A stretch of DNA of 42,305 nucleotides from JALZCH01 sp036387315 (GTDB taxonomy: Bacteria; Acidobacteriota; Blastocatellia; Pyrinomonadales; Pyrinomonadaceae), in the NCBI GenBank assembly GCA_036387315.1, contig DASVTY010000143.1, positions 1-42,305 of the forward strand, given 5' to 3'. The position numbers were made by a program, and so were the translations under genes. Positions 33,428-42,155 of this stretch are shown here, one piece after another. A model generated the notes under the pieces. It worked only from the letters and a program-made list of their open reading frames with translations, made no database searches and was not told the DNA's origin. Every line of letters begins with the position of its first letter. Position 1 is the first letter of the stretch.

Positions 33428-34282
33428 ATGAATCGAATTATTACTGCGATTGTCGCGTTGCCCGGTTTGATTGCGGCAATCGTTTTGCCTTATTTTTTCC
33501 CGCAGAGACAAGAGTTTAACTTGTTTTTCGTGGCGATTGCGGCTGCTGCCATTATTTTGGCTTTGTTTGAATATTTTAAATTCACCAAAACGATGCAGCT
33601 CAGAGCGGACGCCGCGCTCGGTTTCTTAGGTTCGGCGGCGATTTTTATCGCGTTTTTGTTTGACGCGCCGACCAAAGCGCCGGATTTGCTGGTGATGACG
33701 CTGGCGATTTTCATTATCGCGGCGGTAGCTTCACAGGCGTTTCGGTTTCAGCGAGCGCGCGATTTTTCCAAAATGCTGGCGGCAATCGGCGTGACCGTTT
33801 TGGGTGTTTTTTATATCGCTTTTCTGGGCGGTTATTTCGTCGCTCTGCGCGTCGGATTTGAAAATCACCCGCATCTTTCGACCAAGCTGCTCGCATTTTT
33901 GTTTTTGATTTTAATGGGCGCGGACATCGCCGCGCTTTACACCGGAAAGCTCGTGGGCAAACACAAGCTCGCGCCCGTTATTTCGCCGGGTAAAACCTGG
34001 GAAGGAGCAATCGGCGCGCTCGCGGTGAGTTTGCTGCTCGCCGCTGCCGCCAGCTTTACGTTTTTTACAGAGCTGAAATGGTTTGTCGCTCTGCCGCTTG
34101 CGGCGGTGATGATGGTTGTCGGCGTCATCGGCGATCTGGCGGAAAGCGCGATCAAACGCGGCGCGGGCAGCAAAGACGCAGCCAACCTTCTGCCCGGTCA
34201 CGGCGGACTGCTCGACCGAATGGACAGTTTGCTTTTCAACGCTCCGCTTCTTTACTATTTCGCTAGATTCTATTTTCAATAA
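33428..34282 (+). CDS. cdsA: Phosphatidate cytidylyltransferase
   Basis: Makes CDP-diacylglycerol from phosphatidate and CTP in the inner membrane. Several hydrophobic helices lead to the diagnostic C-terminal signature SAIKRGAGSKDAANLLPGHG followed by GLLDRMD, which contains the catalytic metal-binding Asp. At 284 residues the length is normal. It stands 3 bp before dxr; cdsA-dxr-rseP is a common bacterial order. Confidence 0.93.
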   Translation: MNRIITAIVALPGLIAAIVLPYFFPQRQEFNLFFVAIAAAAIILALFEYFKFTKTMQLRADAALGFLGSAAIFIAFLFDAPTKAPDLLVMTLAIFIIAAVASQAFRFQRARDFSKMLAAIGVTVLGVFYIAFLGGYFVALRVGFENHPHLSTKLLAFLFLILMGADIAALYTGKLVGKHKLAPVISPGKTWEGAIGALAVSLLLAAAASFTFFTELKWFVALPLAAVMMVVGVIGDLAESAIKRGAGSKDAANLLPGHGGLLDRMDSLLFNAPLLYYFARFYFQ

Positions 34283-34285
34283 TTT

Positions 34286-35491
34286 ATGAGCAAGCGGGGA
34301 ATTTCAATTTTAGGTTCGACCGGTTCAATCGGCTGCAACGCGCTGAAAGTCGTCGAATTTCTGAAAGAGCCTGAGTTTCGCGTCGTTGCGCTCGGCGCCG
34401 GGAAAAACGTCGAAAAACTGAGCGAGCAAATCAGGCGTTTTCAGCCCGAATTGGTTTCGGTCGAAACCGAAGAATGCGCCGAATTGCTGCTCGAAAAAAT
34501 CTCGAATTTCAAATCTGAAATCTCCAGAATTCCAAAAATCGAAATCAGCGAAAAAGGCTTGATTGCCGCCGCGACTCACGAACAAGCCGACACAATCGTT
34601 TCCGCAACGGTCGGCGCAATCGGTTTTGTCCCGACTCTGCGCGCGCTCGAAGCCGGAAAGCGTGTCGCGCTTGCCAACAAAGAAACGCTCGTTATCGCGG
34701 GTGAATTGATGACGAAAGCGGCGCGGGAAAATGGTGCGGAAATTCTGCCGGTTGATTCGGAACATAACGCGATTCATCAATGTTTGCGCGGCGAAAAGCG
34801 CGCGGAAGTTCGGCGACTGATTTTAACCGCTTCGGGCGGACCTTTTCGCACGAAAACAAAAGAAGAAATTGAAAATGCGACTGTAGCTGAAGCCTTAAAT
34901 CATCCGAGTTGGAAAATGGGCGTTAAAAATACGATTGATTCTGCGACGCTGATGAACAAAGGTTTGGAAGTTATCGAAGCCGAAAGGTTGTTCGGTTTTG
35001 GCGCTGATGAAATTTCGGTTGTCGTGCATCCGCAATCAATCGTGCATTCGATGATTGAAATGGTTGACGGCTCGATTATCGCGCAAATGGGCGTTACGGA
35101 TATGCGCCACGCGATTCAATATGCGCTGACTTTCCCGGAAAGAAAATCGTGTCAGCTTGAGCCTCTAAATTTTTCAAAACTCTCGCAATTGACTTTTGAA
35201 GAACCTGACACCGAGCGTTTTCCGTGTTTGAATTTGGCTTATCGAGCTTTAAAAATGGGCGGAACGCTGCCCGCTGCGATGAATGCCGCCAATGAGATTG
35301 CGGTTCAAGCATTTCTAGATGGCAAAATTCGCCTTTCGGAAATCGCGCGAATTATCGAAGCCGTGATGAATCAGCACGAAACGAAAGTCGTAGAAAATCT
35401 CGAAATTATTTTAAAAGTTGACCGCGAATCAAGAATGCAGGCGGAACTGGAAATCGAAAAACAATCCGCGCCGCGTGCAAAGTTTGTTTGA
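34286..35491 (+). CDS. dxr: 1-deoxy-D-xylulose-5-phosphate reductoisomerase
   Basis: Second step of the MEP isoprenoid pathway, making MEP with NADPH. Blocks include LGSTGSIGCNALKVV (NADPH), ANKETLVIAGE, PVDSEHNAIHQCL (metal and substrate residues), TASGGPF, NHPSWKMG and SATLMNKGLEVIEA. At 401 residues it is a few residues longer than usual; the extra stretch near residues 72-80 (ISNFKSEIS) is encoded by four AATYTSN heptamers at 34498-34525. Confidence 0.93.
   Translation: MSKRGISILGSTGSIGCNALKVVEFLKEPEFRVVALGAGKNVEKLSEQIRRFQPELVSVETEECAELLLEKISNFKSEISRIPKIEISEKGLIAAATHEQADTIVSATVGAIGFVPTLRALEAGKRVALANKETLVIAGELMTKAARENGAEILPVDSEHNAIHQCLRGEKRAEVRRLILTASGGPFRTKTKEEIENATVAEALNHPSWKMGVKNTIDSATLMNKGLEVIEAERLFGFGADEISVVVHPQSIVHSMIEMVDGSIIAQMGVTDMRHAIQYALTFPERKSCQLEPLNFSKLSQLTFEEPDTERFPCLNLAYRALKMGGTLPAAMNAANEIAVQAFLDGKIRLSEIARIIEAVMNQHETKVVENLEIILKVDRESRMQAELEIEKQSAPRAKFV
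34498..34525. repeat. Heptamer array inside dxr (AATYTSN x4)
   Basis: AATCTCG, AATTTCA, AATCTGA and AATCTCC follow one another, with a small ATTTCA/TGAAAT hairpin (34506-34521). The variable loop it encodes appears enlarged compared with other Dxr proteins as I remember them. Confidence 0.5.
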
Positions 35492-35615
35492 CTGTCCGAA
35501 GCGGTTGGACTTAAACTTTTTAGCAACGCTTTTTGCAAGTTGTGATTCTAAGATTTCGACAAATCATTCATAATTACCTGAAACGCTTGCTACCGCAGCA
35601 GAAAGAACTTTCCCG

Positions 35616-36980
35616 ATGGACATATTACTTTATTACGTTCTAGTACCGCTTTTTATTCTCGGCGTCGCCATTAATATTCACGAATTGGGGCATTTTCTCG
35701 TCGCCAAATTTTTCGGAATGCGCGTCGAAGCCTACTCTTTTTTCGGACTCGGACCGCGACTTTTCGGTTTTAAATGGGGACACACCGATTACCGGATTTC
35801 GGCGATTCCGCTCGGCGCTTACGTGAAATTGTACGGCGACGAATCGAACGTCGGATTGGAAGGCGCGGACGATTCGACGGAAACCGTTCCGGCTTCGGAA
35901 TTGTACGAGCTGCGCCCCCGCTGGCAAAAGTTTTTCGTGATGATCGGCGGACCGTTTATGAACGTCGTTCTGGCGCTGGCGATTCCGTTTGCGGCGGCGT
36001 TAATGTACGGCGTTCCGGCGATGCCGACGCCGATTGTCGGCGCGATGAAGACGGACGGCGCGACGGCGCAAGCCGGAATTAAACCGGGCGACCGGATTGT
36101 CGCGTTTAACGGAACGGAAAATCCGACGTGGCGAAACATTGAAGTTGATGCCGCATTGCGTCCCGGACAGGAAATTCCGATTGTTGTCGAGCGCGCCGGA
36201 CAGCGCATTCCTTTAACGGTCACGCCGTCGAAGGTTGAAATGAGCGGGCAAAATTTCGGAGTTCTCGACGCTGAACCCGACGCAGGCGTAAAACCGGTTG
36301 TGATCGGGCAAGTTGAATCGGGTTCGCCTGCCGCCGAAGCCGGTTTACAACCCGGTGACCGCGTTATTGCAATCAATGGCACGAATATTCGCAACTGGCA
36401 GCAGCTTGTCAGTTTTGTGCAGGAAAACAAAGCCGCGCCGCTCAAAGTTCAAGTTGAACGCGGCGGTCAAAACGTTGATTTAACCGCCAATGTTCGCAAA
36501 CTTTCCGATGGTAAAGAACGGCTCGGAATTGGACCGGCGCAAATCAGCGTCCCGCGCGAACCTGCAAGCATCGGCACCGCGTTCAGCCACGCGGTCAACA
36601 CAAATCTGGAAATTTTATCAATGACCGGAACGGCTTTAGGACAAGTTTTCACTGGAAATCGCTCGGCGCGCGACACCGTTTCGGGTCCGGTTGGAATCTT
36701 CCAGCAATCGGCGCAAGCCGCGCAGGCAATGGGCTGGGAAGGCATTTTTGCGATGCTGATGGCAATCAGCCTGAGTTTGGGAATCTTCAATCTGCTGCCG
36801 ATTCCGATGCTCGACGGCGGACAGATTATGGTTCTCGGAATCGAAGGTGTTTTGGCTCTCTTCGGAAAGCAGCTTTCGCTCCTCGTGCGCGAACGGATTC
36901 AAATGGCTGGTCTGGCAATTATTTTGCTGTTGATGGTGACGGTGATGTTTGTTGACATTTCGCGCATTGTCGGACGATGA
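35616..36980 (+). CDS. rseP: RIP-type zinc metalloprotease RseP (site-2 protease)
   Basis: Intramembrane protease of the inner membrane that cleaves anti-sigma factors or signal-peptide remnants. HELGH (H22, E23, H26) lies in the first helix and the second metal motif NLLPIPMLDGG has Asp400. Two PDZ domains lie between, near residues 130-215 and 215-310 (the second begins SGSPAAEAGLQPGDRVIAIN). At 454 residues it matches the two-PDZ RseP form. It follows dxr after 124 bp; hairpin H6 separates it from ispG. Confidence 0.93.
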   Translation: MDILLYYVLVPLFILGVAINIHELGHFLVAKFFGMRVEAYSFFGLGPRLFGFKWGHTDYRISAIPLGAYVKLYGDESNVGLEGADDSTETVPASELYELRPRWQKFFVMIGGPFMNVVLALAIPFAAALMYGVPAMPTPIVGAMKTDGATAQAGIKPGDRIVAFNGTENPTWRNIEVDAALRPGQEIPIVVERAGQRIPLTVTPSKVEMSGQNFGVLDAEPDAGVKPVVIGQVESGSPAAEAGLQPGDRVIAINGTNIRNWQQLVSFVQENKAAPLKVQVERGGQNVDLTANVRKLSDGKERLGIGPAQISVPREPASIGTAFSHAVNTNLEILSMTGTALGQVFTGNRSARDTVSGPVGIFQQSAQAAQAMGWEGIFAMLMAISLSLGIFNLLPIPMLDGGQIMVLGIEGVLALFGKQLSLLVRERIQMAGLAIILLLMVTVMFVDISRIVGR

Positions 36981-37078
36981 ATTTAGTGAATCGTAAATAG
37001 TAAATCGTGAATCGCGAAAGATAAGTTCCGATTCACGATTTACTATTTACGATTCACTATTTACGATTCACTAAATTT
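36981..37078. repeat. Tandem-unit hairpin H6 (KATTYAC heptamers), fills the rseP-ispG gap
   Basis: The right side is six consecutive heptamers KATTYAC (37030-37071). The left arm 36984-37014 is a perfect 31-base reverse complement of 37029-37059 around a 14-base loop, and 36981-37000 can also pair with the end of the array. It begins directly after the rseP TGA and ends at the ispG ATG. Confidence 0.95.
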
Positions 37079-38188
37079 ATGAGACGTGAAACAAAAGCGG
37101 TAAGAGTCGGAAGCGTTCAAATCGGCGGCGGCGCGCCGGTCGCAATTCAATCAATGACGAAAACCGACACGACCGATGTTGACGGAACAGTCAGACAAAT
37201 CGAAGAAATGGTCGCGGCGGGGTGCGAAATCGTCCGTATTGCCGCGCCGACCAAAGACGACGCGCTCGCGCTCAAAGAGATTCGCAAACGAGTAGCAATT
37301 CCTATCGTCGCCGACATTCATTTTCATTACAAATTGGCTTTAATCGCGCTCGAAGCCGGAATTGACAAGCTGCGGATAAATCCGGGCAACATCGGCTCGA
37401 TTGACCGCGTGCGCGAAGTCGTACGCGCCGCCGAAGCGCAAAAAGTGCCGATTAGAATCGGCGTCAACGGCGGTTCTCTGGAAAAAGACCTTTTGCGAAA
37501 ATACGGCACGGCGACGCCCGAAGCGATGGTCGAATCCGGTTTGCGGCACATTCAAATTTTGGAAGATTTGGGATTTTCCGACATTATCATTTCTCTGAAA
37601 GCGTCGGACGTTCATCGCACGGTGGCGGCTTATCGTTTGATGTCGCAAAAGGTTAATTATCCTTTGCATCTCGGCGTCACCGAAGCCGGAACGCCTTTTG
37701 GCGGAACGATTAAATCGTCAATCGGTTTGGGGATTTTGCTGCACGAAGGCATCGGCGACACGATTCGCGTTTCACTGACCGCCGAGCCGCACGAAGAAGT
37801 GCGCGTCGGCTGGGAAATTTTAAAATCACTCGGTTTGCGCCAGCGCGGAGTGACGATTGTTGCTTGCCCGACCTGCGGGCGTCTGGATATTGATAATTTC
37901 GTCGAAATCGTGACCGAAGTCGAACGCCGTCTGGCGCACGTCGAAGAACCGCTTGAGCTTTCGATTATGGGCTGCGCCGTCAACGGTCCCGGCGAAGCGC
38001 ACGATTCGCAGCTCGGCATTACTTTCGGCAGAAACGTCGGAATGATTTTCAAAAACGGCGTTCCGATGCGCCGCGTTGCTGGCGAAAATATTGTCGAAGA
38101 GTTTGTCAAAGAAGTCGAAATCCTGCGGCTAGAAGGCAAAGACGCCAAACCGCTCGGAGCGGAAAAACCGCTTGTTCAGATTACTTAA
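37079..38188 (+). CDS. ispG: 4-hydroxy-3-methylbut-2-enyl diphosphate synthase
   Basis: Penultimate MEP-pathway enzyme with a [4Fe-4S] cluster; a TIM barrel plus a C-terminal domain. Recognisable parts are GGGAPVAIQSMTKTDT, the central DIHFHYKLAL and KLRINPGNIG segments, the cluster motif ACPTCGRL with two Cys, and MGCAVNGPGEA with the third. At 369 residues it is the short bacterial form. No Shine-Dalgarno is visible because hairpin H6 runs to the ATG. It shares its pathway with dxr three genes upstream. Confidence 0.93.
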   Translation: MRRETKAVRVGSVQIGGGAPVAIQSMTKTDTTDVDGTVRQIEEMVAAGCEIVRIAAPTKDDALALKEIRKRVAIPIVADIHFHYKLALIALEAGIDKLRINPGNIGSIDRVREVVRAAEAQKVPIRIGVNGGSLEKDLLRKYGTATPEAMVESGLRHIQILEDLGFSDIIISLKASDVHRTVAAYRLMSQKVNYPLHLGVTEAGTPFGGTIKSSIGLGILLHEGIGDTIRVSLTAEPHEEVRVGWEILKSLGLRQRGVTIVACPTCGRLDIDNFVEIVTEVERRLAHVEEPLELSIMGCAVNGPGEAHDSQLGITFGRNVGMIFKNGVPMRRVAGENIVEEFVKEVEILRLEGKDAKPLGAEKPLVQIT

Positions 38189-38259
38189 AAAACGCTAAAC
38201 AAATCGCGCTTTTTATGTCTGTAGCAAATTCCAATTAGTCGAAAGATAAAAACAGCAAT

Positions 38260-38325
38260 TTAACAGGAATAAAAAGGATGAATGGGATAATTCAAACCAA
38301 AAAATATCCCTTTCATCCCTGTTAA
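38260..38325. repeat. Hairpin H7 between convergent genes
   Basis: TTAACAG plus GGATGA-A-GGGATA on the left pairs with TATCCCTTTCATCC plus CTGTTAA on the right, with a 9-base left bulge and one mismatch. It lies between ispG and the convergent protease gene and could act as a terminator for both. Confidence 0.65.
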
Positions 38326-38361
38326 TTCTTTGTCTTTCACTTTTATGAAATCTGATTTAGT

Positions 38362-39054
38362 CTAACGATACTTGTCCAAAAGCGTTTTCAGCTTTTCGGA
38401 TTTTTTGGCAATGCCGAGCCGGATTGTGCCGTCGCCGATTGTCATAACTTTGATATTGACTCCGAAAACTTCCCCGGTCTGGATCGAGCAGACGGGACTT
38501 CCGCTGTTTCCGGGCATCAGCGTTAAATCGGCGTAAATGTCTTCGTTTTTATCAATCATCGAAACCGCGCCGAGCGAGCTAAACGGCATTTCATAATCGC
38601 CGTAATAACCGATTGAAACAACTTCTTCGCTGATTGCGGGCAAACGGTCGGCGAGTTTTAAAATCGGCGTTTTGCGTCCTTTCAATTTTGCCGGGTCGAA
38701 GCGATAAATCGCCAAATCCGAATCGTCGTCTTTCCCGACAAATTCAAGCGGCAAATTGATTGTTTCGCCGTTTGGCAGTTTCTTCCACGCAATCAGTTCG
38801 CGCCTGCTTTTCGGCGAAAAATTTATCATTTTTTCGACTTCCGATTGAACGTGAGCGGCGGAAGCTATCAGGTTTTCACCGACCAGAAAACCCGTCCCGG
38901 AAGTCACGCGCTTTTCCGCGCCTTCTAATTTGTAAACTACGGAAATGGCAAAAACCGAATTGTTTAGCTCGGCAATGCGTTGTTCTTTGCCGACTTGAGA
39001 GCAGGAAAAATTGAGGAACAAAAACAGAATTGCGACAATCGTTTTGCTTTTCAT
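38362..39054 (-). CDS. Trypsin-like serine protease, exported
   Basis: About 230 residues from the ATG at 39054. The longer frame upstream overlaps the DUF2752 gene and lacks a sensible N-terminus. A signal sequence (SKTIVAILFLFLNFSC) may be a lipoprotein type, since Cys follows the hydrophobic core. The catalytic triad is visible: His68 in IASAAHV, Asp in DDDSDLAIYRF and Ser in PGNSGSPV. No PDZ domain follows, so this is not a full DegP. It is the last of three minus-strand genes after the TonB-domain and DUF2752 genes. Confidence 0.82.
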   Translation of the reverse strand: MKSKTIVAILFLFLNFSCSQVGKEQRIAELNNSVFAISVVYKLEGAEKRVTSGTGFLVGENLIASAAHVQSEVEKMINFSPKSRRELIAWKKLPNGETINLPLEFVGKDDDSDLAIYRFDPAKLKGRKTPILKLADRLPAISEEVVSIGYYGDYEMPFSSLGAVSMIDKNEDIYADLTLMPGNSGSPVCSIQTGEVFGVNIKVMTIGDGTIRLGIAKKSEKLKTLLDKYR

Positions 39055-39056
39055 TT

Positions 39057-39524
39057 TTACGGCGCGAGGATTGTAAACGGATAAAACGGCAAATTTCGCA
39101 GCACGCCGAAAACAAGCAAAATAATCGCAAACGCCCAGATTCCGGCGGGCGGCAGTTTCCCGATTCCGAGAGTCCGCCCGCGCGCGGCAACCGAAACAAG
39201 ATTCAGCACGAAATAAATTATCATCGGCACGAACAGAACGAGCAAAGCGTTGTAATCGAGCGCCGCCAGCCAGTCGCCGTTTAAAAGCCGGTGCATTCCG
39301 CGCGTCGCGCCGCAGCCCGGACAGCTTAAACCTGTCAGCGCGTAAAAAGGACATTGCGGAAACCAGCCGGACGAAGTCGGATTGATTGTTTTAACTAAAA
39401 ATAAAATTCCGCCTGCCGCCGCTAAACCGGCAACTGCCAGACCGCGCTCGATAATCGAGCGTGTCGGCTGAAGAGCTTTAAATTTATTTTGTTTACTTTC
39501 CAAGCGTACCAAAAATTTTACCAA
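39057..39524 (-). CDS. DUF2752 membrane protein
   Basis: Small inner-membrane protein with three likely helices. The signature CPFYALTGLSCPGCGATRGM followed by L-x-x-GDWLAALDYN is that of DUF2752, whose function is unknown. The start is uncertain: a TTG at 39524 overlaps the upstream gene by 32 bp, and another TTG at 39503 would shorten the overlap. It ends 2 bp before the protease start. Confidence 0.82.
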   Translation of the reverse strand: MVKFLVRLESKQNKFKALQPTRSIIERGLAVAGLAAAGGILFLVKTINPTSSGWFPQCPFYALTGLSCPGCGATRGMHRLLNGDWLAALDYNALLVLFVPMIIYFVLNLVSVAARGRTLGIGKLPPAGIWAFAIILLVFGVLRNLPFYPFTILAP

Positions 39525-40383
39525 ACGCCTCGACCATCAGTTTGATCGAATCGTTGCCGGTGATGTCTGATTTATCGGCAAGCGCGGCGAACGGTTTGAT
39601 TGCGTCCAGAACGGCGGGCGAAGAATCCGGCGGCGGGGCGGTCGCTAAATCGCGGATTTTTAGCAAATGAGTTCTTAAAACGGTTTCATCCGGCGTTCGT
39701 TCACGCTTCGTTCTCGGCTCGCGTATTTGCAGCATGGCGGCGGCGATATTTTCGCCCAATTCAAAGTGCCAGGCTTCGGTGCCGGACAATTTGGTTTTCA
39801 GCGAACCCGTTAAAATGCTCATCACACGGCGTTTTTCACTTTCGTCTTTTGGCAGAGCCGAAAGCCTGGCGCGTTCGTCGGTAAGCTCGGCAGCCATTTC
39901 CTTGCTCAAATTGCCCAGCACACTGTCGGATTCTGCATCCGAATTTTCGGTTTGCAGCGTACGCAGCATTGTTCCGAGCAGCATATAAATCTGAGCCTTA
40001 TATTTGGAATCGCCCGAGACAAAATTATAAACAACGACACCCGTAACTTTTACCGGCGTGCCGGAAAGCAGCGTCGGTGCAAATTTCGACTCTCGCGCCG
40101 CCTGCACCGATGCATCGCGCAATAACGGGTGTCCGCTTACAGCCGCAGCCGAGATGACATCGCCGTTTTCGTCAATCGTAACCTGAACGCTGACCGCGCC
40201 TTCGGCGTTGACGGCTTTTGCCGCCGCCGGATACACGGGTTTCACTAAATTTGTCGCCTTGCTGTTGACGACCCCGCCGCTAATGGTTTTCGGCAGAGCG
40301 CGGTTTTCCTGAGCCGAGACTAAAACGACCGAAAACAAGACTGCGAAAAGAAGGCTGAAAAGCCGCTGCGATTGTTTGTTCAT
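39493..40383 (-). CDS. Exported protein with TonB C-terminal-like domain
   Basis: A signal peptide (FSLLFAVLFSVVLVSAQ) is followed at residues ~40-115 by a TonB-type C-terminal domain (VKPVYPAAAKAVNAEGAVSV onwards to VVYNFVSGD). The remaining ~180 residues are helical and unfamiliar. There is no N-terminal anchor or Pro-rich spacer, so it is not a classical TonB. The ATG at 40383 is preceded by GGAGGA at a good distance, which rules out the longer upstream frame. Confidence 0.85.
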   Translation of the reverse strand: MNKQSQRLFSLLFAVLFSVVLVSAQENRALPKTISGGVVNSKATNLVKPVYPAAAKAVNAEGAVSVQVTIDENGDVISAAAVSGHPLLRDASVQAARESKFAPTLLSGTPVKVTGVVVYNFVSGDSKYKAQIYMLLGTMLRTLQTENSDAESDSVLGNLSKEMAAELTDERARLSALPKDESEKRRVMSILTGSLKTKLSGTEAWHFELGENIAAAMLQIREPRTKRERTPDETVLRTHLLKIRDLATAPPPDSSPAVLDAIKPFAALADKSDITGNDSIKLMVEAFGKIFGTLGK

Positions 40384-40406
40384 AAGATTTTCCTCCGAGT
40401 TGACAA

Positions 40407-40435
40407 AATTTACACTATCTTTGACACCGGAGCAA
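40407..40435 (-). promoter_or_regulatory. Candidate sigma-70 promoter of the TonB-domain gene
   Basis: On the minus strand TTGCTC (40435-40430) and TAAATT (40412-40407) are separated by 17 bp, 23 bp upstream of the start codon. It lies in the 71-bp gap after holB. Confidence 0.45.
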
Positions 40436-40454
40436 AGTTTTTGTTCCCAAAAAA

Positions 40455-41504
40455 TTAAGCGTTTGCCATTTTGAGAAAAAGCGCGTCGGTTGCGATTTTG
40501 CGGTTGATGTTGACGGCAAACTGCTCGCGCAGAGTTTCTATTTCGGCGAGCCACGTTTGAGCGCGGCGCGAATCGGTGTTTTCGGCAAATCGGGCGAGTT
40601 TTGGTTCCAAATCGGCGTTGATTAAATCCGTCGCGCCGAGCTTTAAAGTCCAAACGTCGTGAATCAGGTTTTCCAAAACTTCGAGCCGCTGTTCGTATTC
40701 GTCTTTGAGCTTGGCTTCGTTCATTTCTTCGGCGATTTTCAGAAGCCGGGCGCGGTCTTTGGAAACCGTTATCGCGTCCAGAACGTTGAGCATCATTTCG
40801 CGCTGCGTTTTGTAAACGTCTAGGTTTAAAGAAAGCGCGTTGCCGAGACTGCCTCTGGAAAGACGCGAAATCAGTTTGGCTTCCACAGGCGAAACTTTTT
40901 TCGTCGCTTGCAGATATTTTTCGATTTCTTCAGCAGCGATTGGCGCAAAACGAATCATCTGGCAGCGCGAAAGAATGGTTTGCAGCAGCGAATCGGCGCG
41001 CGAGGTGAGCAAAAACAAATGCGTCGTCGCGGGCGGTTCTTCGAGCGTTTTCAGCAGAGCGTTTGCCGCTTCTCCCTGTCCTGCACTTAATTTTTCGGCG
41101 TTTTCAATGAGAAAAAATCTGGCTTTTCCCTCGTAAGGAGTCAGATTCGCCTGTTCCGTTAAATCTCGAATCGCATCAACCAAAATGCTGTTTTTATACG
41201 GAACAATTCTACCTACGTCGGAGTGTTCGCTCCAAAAAACTTTCTTGTATTCGTCTTTATGCTCGCTGTCATGCGGCGGAAGAGCGGCGAATTTTACGGC
41301 GCGCGAACAGGCAGCGCATTTATCGCACGCTTCGCCCGATTGCAGATTTCGGCACAAAACCGTTTTTGCCAGTTCGAGCGCAAAAAGCTGTTTCCCGACG
41401 CCCGCGTCTCCGGCAAAGATAAAAGCGTTCGGAATCCGGCGATTGCTGACCATTCGCCCAAGCAGTTCTTTGATTTGATTGTTTCCGATTAACTTGTCGA
41501 ACAC
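40455..41504 (-). CDS. holB: DNA polymerase III subunit delta prime
   Basis: Clamp-loader AAA+ subunit, 349 residues. Walker A is GDAGVGKQL; the zinc module is CRNLQSGEACDKCAACS; NALLKTLEEPP and the LSRCQ sensor motif complete the family pattern. The spacing fits delta prime rather than the longer gamma/tau subunit. It follows tmk by 9 bp, a common pairing in bacteria. Confidence 0.9.
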   Translation of the reverse strand: MFDKLIGNNQIKELLGRMVSNRRIPNAFIFAGDAGVGKQLFALELAKTVLCRNLQSGEACDKCAACSRAVKFAALPPHDSEHKDEYKKVFWSEHSDVGRIVPYKNSILVDAIRDLTEQANLTPYEGKARFFLIENAEKLSAGQGEAANALLKTLEEPPATTHLFLLTSRADSLLQTILSRCQMIRFAPIAAEEIEKYLQATKKVSPVEAKLISRLSRGSLGNALSLNLDVYKTQREMMLNVLDAITVSKDRARLLKIAEEMNEAKLKDEYEQRLEVLENLIHDVWTLKLGATDLINADLEPKLARFAENTDSRRAQTWLAEIETLREQFAVNINRKIATDALFLKMANA

Positions 41505-41513
41505 AAATAGATT

Positions 41514-42149
41514 TTACTTGCGATTCCGTGATTCGAGAAATTGCGCCACAATTTGCAAAGCCTTTTGGTGAATTTCATCAATCGAACCGCGCGCGTCAAC
41601 GACTCGGAAACGCTCCGGTTCGGCGTCGGCAATTTCGAGATAAGCGACGCGGACGCGCTCGAAAAAGTCAATTGTTTCTTTGTCCAGACGATTCAATTCT
41701 TCGGGGCGGCTGTTTGCGCGCGCCAGAGCGGTTTCCGCCGGCAAATCGAAAAAGAGCGTCAAATCCGGTTTGAAACCGCCGGTCGCCAACTCGATTGTTT
41801 GACGAATTTTTTCCGCCGGAAAACCGCGCCCCGCGCCTTGATAAGCGGCGGTGGCGTCGGCATAGCGATCTGAAATGACGATTTTACCGGCAGCGAGCGC
41901 CGGTCGTATGAGCGTTTCGAGATGCTGGGCGCGGTCGGCGGCAAACAACAGTAACTCGGCAAGCGGCGCGGGCGCGTCCTCAATTTCAAGAACAAGCGCG
42001 CGAATTCGCTTTCCGAGAACGGTTCCGCCCGGTTCGCGCGTCGTGACGACATCGAAACCTTGCGCTGCAAGAGCGTCGGCAAGCAAGCGAAGCTGGGTGG
42101 TTTTGCCGCTTCCGTCCAAACCTTCAAAAGTTAGAAAAATGCCGCTCAA
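41514..42149 (-). CDS. tmk: Thymidylate kinase
   Basis: Phosphorylates dTMP to dTDP. The P-loop FEGLDGSGKTTQ, the TREPGGT motif, SDRYADATAAYQGAGRG and the lid region near RANSRPEELNRLD are all present. At 211 residues the length is normal. The start is TTG at 42149, 6 bp after the hfq stop. Confidence 0.93.
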   Translation of the reverse strand: MSGIFLTFEGLDGSGKTTQLRLLADALAAQGFDVVTTREPGGTVLGKRIRALVLEIEDAPAPLAELLLFAADRAQHLETLIRPALAAGKIVISDRYADATAAYQGAGRGFPAEKIRQTIELATGGFKPDLTLFFDLPAETALARANSRPEELNRLDKETIDFFERVRVAYLEIADAEPERFRVVDARGSIDEIHQKALQIVAQFLESRNRK

Positions 42150-42155
42150 GATTGA

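Noticed and set aside
39055..39354. Upstream extension of the trypsin-like protease frame
   Set aside because: It overlaps the DUF2752 gene in another frame and gives an Arg-rich, Cys-containing sequence with no family match; the signal peptide begins at the ATG at 39054.
40384..40653. Upstream extension of the TonB-domain frame into holB
   Set aside because: The ATG at 40383 has a good ribosome site and a signal peptide directly after it; the extension is the shadow of holB.
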